Source of the DNA: Sphingobium sp. CR2-8
Lineage (GTDB): Bacteria > Pseudomonadota > Alphaproteobacteria > Sphingomonadales > Sphingomonadaceae
Direction: 5' to 3'
Length of the DNA: 64,000 nt
NCBI RefSeq assembly: GCF_035818615.1
Contig: NZ_JAYKZY010000002.1
Location: forward strand, 1,862,501-1,926,500
In this document: in pieces, positions 10,072 to 19,011 of the stretch
Layout of the letters: each line of letters begins with the position of its first letter
How positions within the stretch are numbered: the stretch's first letter is position 1
Position numbers and translations under genes: made by a program
The notes under the pieces: model-generated
Seen by the model: the letters and a program-made list of their open reading frames with translations, nothing else
Database searches by the model: none
What the model was told of the DNA's origin: nothing

Positions 10072-10977
10072 TCAGGCCGCTACCGGCTGCTTTGCGGTCG
10101 AGGCGCCATGGATTTCATCGATCGCTTCGCCCAGCGATGCGTCGAATTCCGCGTCGGTCATCTGGTGACGAAGGTCGTTGAGCAGCGCCCGGCTGAAGCT
10201 GGCGATGATGCCGCGATTCTTGGCGAGTTCGACGCAGGCCTCGGGACGGGCGAAGCCACCCGACAGGGCGACAACGCGCAGCACGGCGGGATGATCGACC
10301 AGCGGATCGAACAGGCCGGGCTTGGTCGGCAGAGACAGTTTCAACATCACCTGAACGCCGTCGGGCAAGGCATCGAGATTTTTGAGGATTTCTTCGAGCA
10401 ATATCTGGTCAGCTTCGGCGCGCTCGGGCGACTTGATGTTCACTTCCGGCTCGATGATCGGCATCAGACCGGCGGCCAGCACCTGCTTGCCGACTTCGAA
10501 CTGCTGCGCGACCACGGCGGCGATGCCTTCGCGGTTGGCGAGGTTGACGACCGAGCGTTCCTTGGTGCCGAATACGCCCAGCGCCTTCGAGCGGTGGAGC
10601 AGGATGTCGAGATCGGGATTGGGCTTCATCAGCTGCACGCCGTTCGCCTCTTCCTCCAGACCCTTGTCGATCTTGATGAAGGGCACCACGCCGCGCTCCA
10701 GCAGCGCCTGCGGGGTCGGCTTGCCATCGACCGTGCCGTCCATGGTGCGCTCGAACAGGATCGCGCCCAGCACCTTGTCGCCGGTGAAGGCGGGCGAGGT
10801 GATGACGCGGCTGCGCATAGCGTGGATCAGGCCGAACATTTCCTCGTCGCTGGTCCAGGCGTCTTCTTCGATACCATAGCCCTTGAGCGCCTTGGGCGTC
10901 GAACCGCCGCTCTGGTCGAGCGCGGCGATAAAGCCTTCGCCCGTCGCGATCTTCTGCTTCATTTCCTGATCCAGCAT
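10072..10977 (-). CDS. Class I fructose-bisphosphate aldolase
   Basis: A 301-residue Schiff-base (class I) aldolase that splits fructose-1,6-bisphosphate into DHAP and glyceraldehyde-3-phosphate. Visible family segments are ALDQSGGSTPKAL at the N-terminus, PFIKIDKG, LMPIIEPEVNI and the substrate-lysine region VMLKLSLPTKPG. I use the ATG at 10977, behind GGAAGG; the open frame runs further upstream but is not conserved-looking. It sits beside pgk, gap and tkt, though the intervening MFS gene runs the other way. Confidence 0.92.
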   Translation of the reverse strand: MLDQEMKQKIATGEGFIAALDQSGGSTPKALKGYGIEEDAWTSDEEMFGLIHAMRSRVITSPAFTGDKVLGAILFERTMDGTVDGKPTPQALLERGVVPFIKIDKGLEEEANGVQLMKPNPDLDILLHRSKALGVFGTKERSVVNLANREGIAAVVAQQFEVGKQVLAAGLMPIIEPEVNIKSPERAEADQILLEEILKNLDALPDGVQVMLKLSLPTKPGLFDPLVDHPAVLRVVALSGGFARPEACVELAKNRGIIASFSRALLNDLRHQMTDAEFDASLGEAIDEIHGASTAKQPVAA

Positions 10978-11176
10978 CTGCACATACCTTCCCTTGGGCG
11001 CCGCCCGTTGGCGGCAAAATAGACTGATGGCAGGCGCTCCAATCGCCTGCCCGCCGGGTGCGGCCTCGGCATCATGATCGCCGATCTTCGGGCTGTTAGC
11101 CAGTCCCATGCCGCACTGCAAGACGCGTTCCCGATCGACCCCGGCGGAACCGTGCCATTATGGCTGGCTTCGCGGC

Positions 11177-11217
11177 ATGTGGCGCCACAAAGGGCGGCCG
11201 GACCTGATGCGCCACAT
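11177..11217. promoter_or_regulatory. Inverted repeat in the divergent region before the MFS gene
   Basis: ATGTGGCGC at 11177-11185 is repeated in inverted form as GCGCCACAT at 11209-11217, 23 bases apart and 57 bases before the MFS start. It could be an operator for the exporter. Only the symmetry is seen; no regulator gene is adjacent. Confidence 0.35.
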
Positions 11218-11273
11218 AATAAATCGGACGGCGGCGATTGAAAGGGTAGGCGCGGCGGCCCATTAGGCAGCAC

Positions 11274-12476
11274 ATGACCGATCCCGCCATCGCTTCCGAC
11301 CGTCCCGACCTGCCCCACGGCGCCATCCTGCTGATGGCCGTGGCGTGCGGCGTGATGGCCGCCAACCTCTATTATGCCCAGACGCTGATCGACGTGATCG
11401 GGCCGGAAATCGGGATGTCGGCCAGTGTGGCGGGGCTGATCACGACCTTGACCCAGCTGGGCTATGGCGCGGGCCTTTTCCTTGTCGTACCGCTGGCCGA
11501 TCTGTTCGAAAACCGGACCATCGTCCTGACGTCGATCGCGACCACCATAGTGGGTTGCATCGCCATTGCCCTGTCGAATGGCCCGACGAGCTTCCTGGTC
11601 GCGTCGATCCTGACCGGCGTCGGCGCGACGGGCGCGCAGGTGCTGGTCCCCCTCGCCTCGCACCTCGCCGCGCCGGAAAAACAGGGCCGCGTGGTGGGTA
11701 CGGTAATGAGCGGCCTGCTGTTCGGCATCATGCTGTCGCGGCCCATCGCCAATTTCCTGGCCGGATCGGTCGGCTGGCGCGCCACCTTCATCCTGTCGGC
11801 GGTCGTCATGGCGGCGGTCGGTGCCGCGCTGATCGCGGCCTGCCCGAAGCGCAAGCCCCAGGGCGGCATGCATTATGGACAGGTGCTGGCGTCCACCTTC
11901 GCGCAACTGGGCAAGCATCGGGTGGTGCGGATGCGCGCCTTCTATCAGGCGGCGATGTTCGCGGCGTTCAACCTGTTCTGGACCGCCGCGCCGCTGGCGC
12001 TGATCCACGAATTTCATCTGGGCCATGCCGGGATCGGCGCTTTCGCGCTGGCGGGCGCAGGCGGGGCGCTGGTCGCGCCGATCGCAGGGTGGCTGGCGGA
12101 TCGCCGCCTCACCCGCCCCGCCTCGCTCATCGGCTTGGGTGGCCTTACGATCGGTTTCCTGCTCGCCGACTGGACCGTGGCGGCGGGCAGCCTTATCGGC
12201 TTCACCATCATGGCCGTACTGATCGACGGGGCGGTGCAGATGAGCCAGATCACCGGGCAGAAACTGATCTTCTCGCTCGATCCCGACGCGCGGGGGCGCA
12301 TCAACGCGGCCTATGTGACCGTGATGTTCCTGGTCGGCGCATTGGGATCGGTGATCGGGTCGGTCACGTATGAAGCGGGCGGGTGGAGCGCCAGCGCGCT
12401 GGCGGGGGCCGCGATCGGCGGCGTCGCCACGATCGTCTTCCTGCTGTTCGACCGGGGCGCCAGCATCGCGCGCTGA
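11274..12476 (+). CDS. MFS transporter
   Basis: A 400-residue major facilitator with about twelve hydrophobic helices. The early segment ANLYYAQTLID and the loop-2/3 motif LVVPLADLFENR are typical of drug/metabolite exporters of this superfamily. It is a single gene, divergent from the aldolase gene and convergent with pgk, whose stop is only 20 bases away. The substrate cannot be inferred from the sequence. Confidence 0.88.
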   Translation: MTDPAIASDRPDLPHGAILLMAVACGVMAANLYYAQTLIDVIGPEIGMSASVAGLITTLTQLGYGAGLFLVVPLADLFENRTIVLTSIATTIVGCIAIALSNGPTSFLVASILTGVGATGAQVLVPLASHLAAPEKQGRVVGTVMSGLLFGIMLSRPIANFLAGSVGWRATFILSAVVMAAVGAALIAACPKRKPQGGMHYGQVLASTFAQLGKHRVVRMRAFYQAAMFAAFNLFWTAAPLALIHEFHLGHAGIGAFALAGAGGALVAPIAGWLADRRLTRPASLIGLGGLTIGFLLADWTVAAGSLIGFTIMAVLIDGAVQMSQITGQKLIFSLDPDARGRINAAYVTVMFLVGALGSVIGSVTYEAGGWSASALAGAAIGGVATIVFLLFDRGASIAR

Positions 12477-12496
12477 CGCCCCGCATTGCTATCGGG

Positions 12497-13699
12497 TCAG
12501 CCCATCAGCGCCTTGACGCCCGGCAGTTCCTTGCCTTCCATCCATTCCAGGAAAGCGCCGCCGGCGGTCGAAACGAAGGTGAAGTCGGCCGCCACACCCG
12601 CATGGTTGAGCGCCGCCACGGTATCGCCGCCGCCCGCTACGGAGGTCAACTGCCCTTCCTTGGTCAGCGCCGCCGCCGTCTTCGCCAGCGCGACGGTCGC
12701 AGCGTCGAACGGTGCGATCTCGAACGCGCCGAGCGGCCCGTTCCACACCAGCGTCCGGCAGTTTTTGAGCGCATCGCCTAGCGCCTCTACGGCGGCGGGG
12801 CCGACGTCCAGGATCATCTCGTCTTCGGCGACTTCATGCACGTTGCAGGTGCGCAAGCTGGGCGGATTGGCCGCAAATTCCTTCGCGACGACCACATCAT
12901 AGGGCAGATGGATGATGCAACCGGCCGCTTCCGCCGCGTCGAAGATCGCCTCGGCCGTGTCGGCCAGATCCTTTTCGCATAGCGACTTGCCGACATCGAC
13001 GCCGCGCGCGTGGAGGAAAGTGTTGGCCATGCCGCCGCCGATGATCAGGTGATCGACCTGTTTCACCAGATTGTTGAGCACGTCGAGCTTGGTAGACACT
13101 TTCGCGCCGCCGACCACGGCCGCAACCGGCTTGACCGGTTCGCCCAGCGCCGCCTGCAACGCGTCCAGTTCCTTTTCCATGGAACGACCGGCGAAGGCGG
13201 GCAGCTTGTGCGCCAGCCCTTCGGTCGAGGCATGGGCGCGGTGCGCGGCGGAGAAGGCGTCATTGACGTAGAGATCGCCGATCGCCGCGATCGCATCGAC
13301 CAGCGCAGGATCGTTCTTCTCCTCGCCACCGTGGAAGCGCGTGTTTTCCAGGATGGCGATGTCGCCGGGGCGCATCACCGCTATACCGTCAACGGCCGCC
13401 TCACCCTGGCAATCGGGGATGAACTGCACCTCACGGCCCAGCACCTGGGTAAGCGGCCTGGTGATCTTCGACAGCGAAAATTCGGGGTTCTTCTGCCCCT
13501 TGGGACGGCCGAAATGCGCCAGGATCAGCACCTTCGCGCCGCGATCGGCCAGTTCCAGCACCGTCGGCATCGCCGCGCGCAGACGGGTGTCGTCGCTGAC
13601 CGCGCCATCCTGCATCGGTACGTTCAGATCTTCGCGCACCAGCACCACCTTGCCGGTGATGTCGCCCATATCGTCGAGCGTCTTGAACGGCTTGGTCAT
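12497..13699 (-). CDS. pgk: Phosphoglycerate kinase
   Basis: A 400-residue glycolytic kinase making ATP from 1,3-bisphosphoglycerate. The N-terminal motif [12 protein letters not shown], the hinge-region [18 protein letters not shown] and the nucleotide-binding [11 protein letters not shown] are all present. The start is the ATG at 13699. A palindromic repeat sits 25 bases upstream, inside what would be the leader between gap and pgk, so pgk may be processed or expressed separately from gap. Confidence 0.97.
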   Translation of the reverse strand: MTKPFKTLDDMGDITGKVVLVREDLNVPMQDGAVSDDTRLRAAMPTVLELADRGAKVLILAHFGRPKGQKNPEFSLSKITRPLTQVLGREVQFIPDCQGEAAVDGIAVMRPGDIAILENTRFHGGEEKNDPALVDAIAAIGDLYVNDAFSAAHRAHASTEGLAHKLPAFAGRSMEKELDALQAALGEPVKPVAAVVGGAKVSTKLDVLNNLVKQVDHLIIGGGMANTFLHARGVDVGKSLCEKDLADTAEAIFDAAEAAGCIIHLPYDVVVAKEFAANPPSLRTCNVHEVAEDEMILDVGPAAVEALGDALKNCRTLVWNGPLGAFEIAPFDAATVALAKTAAALTKEGQLTSVAGGGDTVAALNHAGVAADFTFVSTAGGAFLEWMEGKELPGVKALMG

Positions 13700-13723
13700 G
13701 TCTTCTCCCCTGATTACCCAGCC

Positions 13724-13800
13724 CCGTTCGGGCTGAGCCTGTCGAAGCCCTGCACTTCTTTTCAAGAAGAACAGCCCTTCGACAAGCTCAGGGCGAACGG
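13724..13800 (+). repeat. Inverted pair of palindromic repeats (family 1, copy 2)
   Basis: Left arm 13724-13750 (CCGTTCGGGCTGAGCCTGTC...) and right arm 13774-13800 in inverse orientation, separated by 23 bases. It lies between the gap stop and the pgk start. The outer edge also forms a 7-bp hairpin with CCGTTCG at 13808-13814, just after the gap stop, which could help end gap transcription. Confidence 0.9.
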
Positions 13801-13819
13801 AAACTATCCGTTCGTTAGA

Positions 13820-14830
13820 TTACAGAAACTTCGCGACGACGCCGGTGGTGTCGATCATGCGGTTCGAGAAGCCCCATTCATTGTCGTACCAGCTAAGCAC
13901 ACGGACCAGCTTGCCGTCGACAACGGCGGTTTCCAGACTGTCGACGGTCGAGCTGCGCGGATCGCCATTATAGTCGATCGAAACCAGCGGTTCGTCCGAA
14001 TAGCCCAGCACGCCCTTCAATGGGCCGGATTCCGACGCAGCTTTGAGCAGGCTGTTGACTTCGTCCTTCGTTGTCGGGCGCTTGGGAATGAACTTGAGGT
14101 CCACGACCGAGACATTGGGCGTCGGCACGCGGATCGACGATCCATCCAGCTTGCCCTTCAATTCGGGCAGAACTTCACCCACCGCGCGAGCGGCGCCGGT
14201 GGAAGTCGGTATCTGCGAGAGCGCGGCGGCGCGAGCGCGACGCATGTCGCTATGCAGCTGATCCAGCGTGTTCTGGTCGTTGGTATAGCTGTGGATCGTC
14301 GTCATGAAACCGCTTTCGATGCCGATGGCGTCGTTCAGCACCTTGGCGAGCGGGGCCAGGCAGTTGGTGGTGCAGCTGGCGTTCGAAATGACGATGTCGT
14401 CGGCGGTCAGCGCGTCATGGTTGACGCCGAACACGACGGTGCGATCGACGTTGGTGCCGGGCGCGGAAATGATGACGCGCTTGGCGCCTGCAGCCAGATG
14501 CGCGCTCGCCTTGTCCTTGGTGGTGAAGATGCCGGTGCATTCCAGCGCGATTTCAACGCCAAGGGCGGCGTGCGGCAGGTTGGCGGGATCGCGCTCAGCC
14601 GTTACCTTGATCTTCTTGCCGTCGACGACGAGGAAATCGCCATCCACGCTGACATCGCCCTTCCAGTTGCCATGGACGCTGTCGCGCTTGAACAGCAGGG
14701 CGTTGGACTTGACGTCGCCCAGATCGTTGATGCTGACCAGTTCCAGGTCATGGTCGGTGCGCGACAATATTGCGCGCGCCACCAGGCGTCCGATACGTCC
14801 GAAACCGTTAATTGCTACCTTCGTCGCCAC
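13820..14830 (-). CDS. gap: Glyceraldehyde-3-phosphate dehydrogenase, type I
   Basis: A 336-residue NAD(P)-dependent glycolytic dehydrogenase. The Rossmann start [13 protein letters not shown] and the active-site motif [12 protein letters not shown] (catalytic C153) are intact. Translation starts with GTG at 14830, chosen because AAGGAGG lies about 8 bases upstream. It lies between tkt and pgk, all transcribed leftwards. Confidence 0.97.
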   Translation of the reverse strand: MATKVAINGFGRIGRLVARAILSRTDHDLELVSINDLGDVKSNALLFKRDSVHGNWKGDVSVDGDFLVVDGKKIKVTAERDPANLPHAALGVEIALECTGIFTTKDKASAHLAAGAKRVIISAPGTNVDRTVVFGVNHDALTADDIVISNASCTTNCLAPLAKVLNDAIGIESGFMTTIHSYTNDQNTLDQLHSDMRRARAAALSQIPTSTGAARAVGEVLPELKGKLDGSSIRVPTPNVSVVDLKFIPKRPTTKDEVNSLLKAASESGPLKGVLGYSDEPLVSIDYNGDPRSSTVDSLETAVVDGKLVRVLSWYDNEWGFSNRMIDTTGVVAKFL

Positions 14831-14874
14831 TGCACTAGCCTCCTTAAGGTGTTGTTGTTCGGTTGTTTATGAAT

Positions 14875-16836
14875 TTAAAGCGCGGCCGCGATCTGCGGCG
14901 CGATCTTCGCGGCGGTCAGGCCGAAATGGTCGTAAAGATCTTCGGCGGGTGCCGACGCGCCGAAGCCGTCGATGCCGAAACGCAGCCCGTCAATGCCGGT
15001 ATAGCGTTCCCAGCCGAAGGTCGTGCCCGCCTCGATCGACACGCGCAGCGCGTCGGCGGGCAGGATGTCGGCCTTGTAGGCGGCGCTCTGCGCATCGAAA
15101 TGCGCGAAACTGGGCATGGAGACGACGTCCGCGCCGATGCCCTGTTCTTCCAGCAGCTTCGCGGTGGCGACGGCGATCTCGACTTCCGATCCGGTGGCGA
15201 CGATGACGACCTTGCGCGCAGCCGTCGCCGCTACAAGGCGGTATCCACCCTTGGCCGACAGATTGTCGCTCTTTTCCAGGCGCAGTTGCGGCAGGTTCTG
15301 GCGGGTCAGCGCCAGCACCGATGGGCCGGTCGCATCCTTCAGCGCCAGTTCCCAGCATTCCGCCGTCTCGACAATGTCGGCCGGGCGATAGACGTCCAGG
15401 TTCGGGATCATGCGCATCGACATGACATGCTCGATCGGCTGATGGGTCGGGCCGTCTTCGCCGAGGCCAATGCTGTCATGGGTCAGGACGTGGATGACCC
15501 GCTGCTGCTGGAGCGCGGCGAGACGAATGCCGCCACGCATATAGTCGGAGAAGACCAGGAAGGTGCCGCCATAGGGGATCACGCCGCCATGCAGCGCCAT
15601 GCCGTTCATCGCGCAGGCCATGCCGAATTCGCGGATGCCGTAATAGACGTAGCGGCCCGCATAATCGTCCTTGGTCAGCGGCCCGGTCGACTTCGTCTTG
15701 GTGTTGTTGGAGCCGGTAAGGTCCGCCGAACCGCCCAGCGTTTCGGGCAGCAGATCGTTGATCGCGCCGAGCGCCAGTTCGCTCGCCTTGCGGGTCGCGA
15801 CCTTCTGCGGATTGGCGATCAGGCTGTCGATATAGGCGGTCAGCGAGAAGTCGGCGGGCAGTTCGCCAGCCATGCGGCGGGTAAATTCCGCGCTATTCTC
15901 GCTGCTTGCAAGGCGGGCATCCCATGCCGCGCGAACATCCTTGCCCTTCGCACCGATCGCGCGCCAGGCGGCGGCGATGTCTTCGGGAATGACGAAGGGC
16001 GCGTCGGCCCAGCCCAGAAATTCGCGGGCCGCCGCGACTTCGTCCGTACCCAGCGCAGAGCCATGGACGCCCGATGTGCCGGCCTTGTTCGGCGCGCCAT
16101 AGCCGATCTTGGTCGCGCAGGCGACGATCGAAGGTCGCGTATCGGCCACCGCTTCCGCCAGCGCACGGCGCACGTCGGCGACGTCATGGCCGTCGCACGA
16201 CACGACATGCCAGCCGGTCGCAGCATAGCGGGCCAGCACGTCCTCGCTGCTCGACAGGTCGACCGCGCCGTCGATCGTGATCTTGTTATCATCCCACAGC
16301 ACGATCAGGCGGCCGAGGTTCAGGTGGCCTGCCAGGCCGATCGCCTCATGGTTGATACCTTCCATCAGGCAACCGTCGCCCGCGATCACCCAGGTGCGGT
16401 GATCGACCAGATCGTCGCCGAACTGCGCGTTCAGGTGCCGTTCGGCGATTGCCATGCCGACCGCTGTTGCCAGCCCCGAACCCAATGGGCCGGTGGTCGC
16501 CTCGACGCCTGCCAGCTCGAAATTCTCCGGATGACCGGCGCACGGGCTGTGCAACTGGCGGAAATTGCTGATGTCCTCGATCGTGGGGCGCGCATAGCCG
16601 GTCAGGTGCAGCAGCGAATAGATCAGCATCGATCCATGGCCAGCCGACAGGACGAAACGGTCGCGGTCCGCCCATTTGGGCTGCGTCGGATCGAACTTCA
16701 TATAGTCGCTGAACAGCACGGTGGCGACGTCCGCCATGCCCATCGGCATGCCCGGATGGCCGCTATTGGCGGCCTGCACCGCATCCATGGAAAGCGCCCG
16801 AATGGCGTTGGCGAGCGACTTTTCGGAAACTGTCAT
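14875..16836 (-). CDS. tkt: Transketolase
   Basis: A 653-residue thiamine-diphosphate enzyme of the pentose phosphate pathway, full length. The ThDP-binding segment GDGCLMEGINHEA and the substrate-channel motif HDSIGLGEDGPTHQP are visible. The ATG at 16836 opens a family-typical N-terminus (NAIRALSMDAVQ). It is the first gene of the tkt-gap-pgk series, spaced 44 bases before gap. Confidence 0.97.
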   Translation of the reverse strand: MTVSEKSLANAIRALSMDAVQAANSGHPGMPMGMADVATVLFSDYMKFDPTQPKWADRDRFVLSAGHGSMLIYSLLHLTGYARPTIEDISNFRQLHSPCAGHPENFELAGVEATTGPLGSGLATAVGMAIAERHLNAQFGDDLVDHRTWVIAGDGCLMEGINHEAIGLAGHLNLGRLIVLWDDNKITIDGAVDLSSSEDVLARYAATGWHVVSCDGHDVADVRRALAEAVADTRPSIVACATKIGYGAPNKAGTSGVHGSALGTDEVAAAREFLGWADAPFVIPEDIAAAWRAIGAKGKDVRAAWDARLASSENSAEFTRRMAGELPADFSLTAYIDSLIANPQKVATRKASELALGAINDLLPETLGGSADLTGSNNTKTKSTGPLTKDDYAGRYVYYGIREFGMACAMNGMALHGGVIPYGGTFLVFSDYMRGGIRLAALQQQRVIHVLTHDSIGLGEDGPTHQPIEHVMSMRMIPNLDVYRPADIVETAECWELALKDATGPSVLALTRQNLPQLRLEKSDNLSAKGGYRLVAATAARKVVIVATGSEVEIAVATAKLLEEQGIGADVVSMPSFAHFDAQSAAYKADILPADALRVSIEAGTTFGWERYTGIDGLRFGIDGFGASAPAEDLYDHFGLTAAKIAPQIAAAL

Positions 16837-16994
16837 CTGGGGCGGGCGTCTTTCCTGAACTGGCTATGACATGGGTCCGCGCGCGCGGACGAGTCGAGGT
16901 CGCGCATCCTTTGTCGTGTCAAGTCCGATGCGTCAACCGCGGCTGCCCCCAAAGACCGCTTTTGCGCGGCCCCGACTTTCGCTATGAGTGGACC

Positions 16995-17189
16995 ATGGCA
17001 AGCGACCGCATGATGCAGGCGATTGGTACGCTGGAGCGTGCCGTGAGTCGGCTTGAACAGGATGTGGCGGGGCTGATCCAGTCAGTCCCGGCTGATCCCC
17101 TCCCCGCTATGGACCAGGGCGCCGCGCGCGCCGCGCTCCGATCGCTCGACGATCTGATCGACATGTTGAAAGAGCGTCCCCATGGCTGA
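16995..17189 (+). CDS. Small conserved-type protein upstream of zapA
   Basis: A 64-residue hydrophilic protein with heptad-like leucines in its first half (MMQAIGTLERAVSRLEQDV), suggesting a short coiled coil. Its last 8 bases overlap the start of zapA, so the two are translationally coupled. The ATG at 16995 is the natural start; an open frame runs further upstream without coding character. A role in division with ZapA is inferred only from position. Confidence 0.7.
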   Translation: MASDRMMQAIGTLERAVSRLEQDVAGLIQSVPADPLPAMDQGAARAALRSLDDLIDMLKERPHG

Positions 17190-17517
17190 AACGACATTGG
17201 TCATTGCCGGTCGCCATTATCAGATACGCTGCCGCGATGGCGAAGAGGCGCATCTGGGCCACCTCGCCACCCTGATCGAGGAAAAGGCGCGGGTGGCGCA
17301 GCAAAGCACGCCGGGCCTGACGGAGGTGCGGACATTATTGTTCGCCGCCCTGTTCCTGGCGGACGAATTGGGCGACCTGCGGCGCGACATCGCCGGTCGG
17401 CAGGAGAAACTGCCACTGGACGATGCGGACGAGCCGGGCGCCCAGGCGATCGAGGCTTTGGCCGGACGGATAGAAAAGCTGCGCGACCGGCTTGCCGCAC
17501 GGGCCACGAACGCCTAG
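17182..17517 (+). CDS. zapA: Cell division protein ZapA
   Basis: A 111-residue ZapA, which binds and bundles FtsZ at the division site. The N-terminal fold has the typical pattern VIAGRHYQIRCRDGEEAHL, followed by a long helix for dimerisation and tetramerisation. Position supports the call: zapA followed by 6S RNA and fau is a widely conserved proteobacterial order. Confidence 0.9.
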   Translation: MAETTLVIAGRHYQIRCRDGEEAHLGHLATLIEEKARVAQQSTPGLTEVRTLLFAALFLADELGDLRRDIAGRQEKLPLDDADEPGAQAIEALAGRIEKLRDRLAARATNA

Positions 17518-17524
17518 ATTGATT

Positions 17525-17687
17525 GCGACGGGCACTGCGCGGTACGAGCTTTAGCGAACATCCCTGAGGCGATAATCACATCCAAGGGGGCTGTCCCTGG
17601 GCGGGCTCCGGTCCGTTCTAAATGGTCCCCACCTGACGTTGAGGCGTCAGAGGATATTCCAGCACACGGCCGAGGCGGTCCCGTCAC
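17525..17687 (+). ncRNA. ssrS: 6S RNA
   Basis: Lies between zapA and fau, the usual place of ssrS. The terminal stem is visible as GACGGG at 17527-17532 pairing with CCCGTC at 17680-17685. The conserved blocks TCCCTGAGGCGAT, GGGGCTGTCCCTGG and TGGTCCCCACCTGACG match the alphaproteobacterial 6S consensus as I recall it. 6S RNA binds sigma-70 RNA polymerase and mimics an open promoter. Ends are estimated from the closing stem. Confidence 0.85.
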
Positions 17688-17725
17688 CCTCCCCCTCCTT
17701 CAAACCCTCTCCACCGAAGGTTCCC

Positions 17726-18313
17726 ATGAGCGACGAGACGCCCGGCGCCGACAAGACGACATTGCGCGACATCGCGCGGCAACGGCGGCGCAGCTTCGTC
17801 GCGGCGCTCGATCCGCTGGCGCACCGGCTGGCGTTCAAGGCCGTGCCCTCGCCTCTAGCGCGCCGGATGGAGGATGCGCAGGTCGTGGCGCTTTATATGG
17901 CGGTGGATGACGAGGCGCCTGCCCAGCGGATGGCGGCGCAGTTGCAGACGATGGGGAAGGCCGTGGCCTTGCCGCGTGTGCTCGACCGGCTGGGCAGCAT
18001 GGACTTCATCGCCTGGAACGATGGCGAACTGCTTGTCCCCGGCCTTTTCCGCACCAGCCACCCCGAACCGAGCGGTGGCATTGTCAACCCCGACGTCATC
18101 TTCGCGCCGCTGGTCGGGTTCGACCGGGCGATGAACAGGCTGGGCCAGGGTGGCGGCTATTATGATCGCGCCTTCGCCCGCTTTCCCGATGCGCTGCGCG
18201 TGGGCATCGCCTGGTCCGCGCAGGAAATGGACGCCCTGCCCGCCGACCCGTGGGATCTGCCGCTGGACATCATCATGACCGAAGTCGAACTGATCGAAGG
18301 ACCAATGGCATGA
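17726..18313 (+). CDS. fau: 5-formyltetrahydrofolate cyclo-ligase
   Basis: A 195-residue enzyme converting 5-formyl-THF to 5,10-methenyl-THF with ATP. The C-terminal signature LGQGGGYYDRAF is clear, as is the N-terminal basic segment RQRRRSF. The ATG at 17726 follows the 6S RNA directly, an arrangement in which 6S and fau are often co-transcribed. Its stop overlaps the next start by four bases (ATGA). Confidence 0.93.
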   Translation: MSDETPGADKTTLRDIARQRRRSFVAALDPLAHRLAFKAVPSPLARRMEDAQVVALYMAVDDEAPAQRMAAQLQTMGKAVALPRVLDRLGSMDFIAWNDGELLVPGLFRTSHPEPSGGIVNPDVIFAPLVGFDRAMNRLGQGGGYYDRAFARFPDALRVGIAWSAQEMDALPADPWDLPLDIIMTEVELIEGPMA

Positions 18314-18546
18314 GCATCGACCCGCGCCATTATCACCAGCCCAGCTGGCGCAAGCCCGTCGGCATGTTCGCCATCGTCGGGCTGATCGCTTTATGGGCGG
18401 TGATGGTGGGCAGCCTGTCGGGCCTGATCGGCGCACTGCCCATGTGGGCGCAGGCGCCGGTCTATGTCGTGCTGGGGATCATATGGATCTGGGTACTGCC
18501 GCTGCGGCGGCTGCTTGCCTGGATGGAAACCGGGCGCTGGCGCTGA
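18310..18546 (+). CDS. DUF2842 family small membrane protein
   Basis: A 78-residue protein with two hydrophobic helices (about residues 18-41 and 45-63) and the DUF2842 hallmarks: an N-terminal WRKPVG and a C-terminal WMETGRW. The ATGA overlap with fau indicates coupling. DUF2842 proteins are alphaproteobacterial and of unknown function. Confidence 0.8.
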   Translation: MSIDPRHYHQPSWRKPVGMFAIVGLIALWAVMVGSLSGLIGALPMWAQAPVYVVLGIIWIWVLPLRRLLAWMETGRWR

Positions 18547-18572
18547 CGCCACATTCCCACCGCTCTGAGCGG

Positions 18573-18649
18573 TGGCGCGAGTGACGGGGCTCGAACCCGC
18601 GACCTCCGGCGTGACAGGCCGGCACTCTAACCAACTGAGCTACACCCGC
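18573..18649 (-). tRNA. tRNA-Asp (GUC), copy 1
   Basis: A 77-base cloverleaf on the minus strand with acceptor stem GCGGGTG/CACTCGC, anticodon GTC in the loop CTGTCAC, T-loop TTCGAGC and encoded CCA. The CCA is also part of an 8-bp hairpin (CCACCGCT/AGCGGTGG, 18557-18575) that probably acts in 3' processing or termination. Confidence 0.98.
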
Positions 18650-18734
18650 GTAAGGCGTTTGCATCCCTGCCGACCCCAAGGGGCCGCCAGACGAAGCGAA
18701 ATCTGGGAGAAATTCACCTTCCGGTCAGAGAAGG

Positions 18735-18811
18735 TGGCGCGAGTGACGGGGCTCGAACCCGCGACCTCCGGCGTGACAGGCCGGCACTCTAACCAACTGA
18801 GCTACACCCGC
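18735..18811 (-). tRNA. tRNA-Asp (GUC), copy 2
   Basis: Identical in sequence to the copies at 18573 and 18893. On the minus strand the encoded CCA is followed by an inverted repeat (CACCTTC / GAAGGTG) that includes the CCA bases. Confidence 0.98.
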
Positions 18812-18892
18812 GCAGGGCGACATCTTTCGTGACTTTTCAGTCACCAGACGATGTAGTCTGGAACACCATTTCCACCTTCCGGTCAAGGAAAG

Positions 18893-18969
18893 TGGCGCGA
18901 GTGACGGGGCTCGAACCCGCGACCTCCGGCGTGACAGGCCGGCACTCTAACCAACTGAGCTACACCCGC
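18893..18969 (-). tRNA. tRNA-Asp (GUC), copy 3
   Basis: The promoter-proximal copy of the tandem array. The 3' flank again forms an imperfect hairpin that starts in the CCA. The spacer to copy 2 (81 bases) resembles the copy 2 to copy 1 spacer (85 bases) only next to the CCA ends. Confidence 0.98.
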
Positions 18970-19011
18970 GTTTGGTGTGGAAGCGCCGTCTATGAGCGTC
19001 CTGCGATGCTG

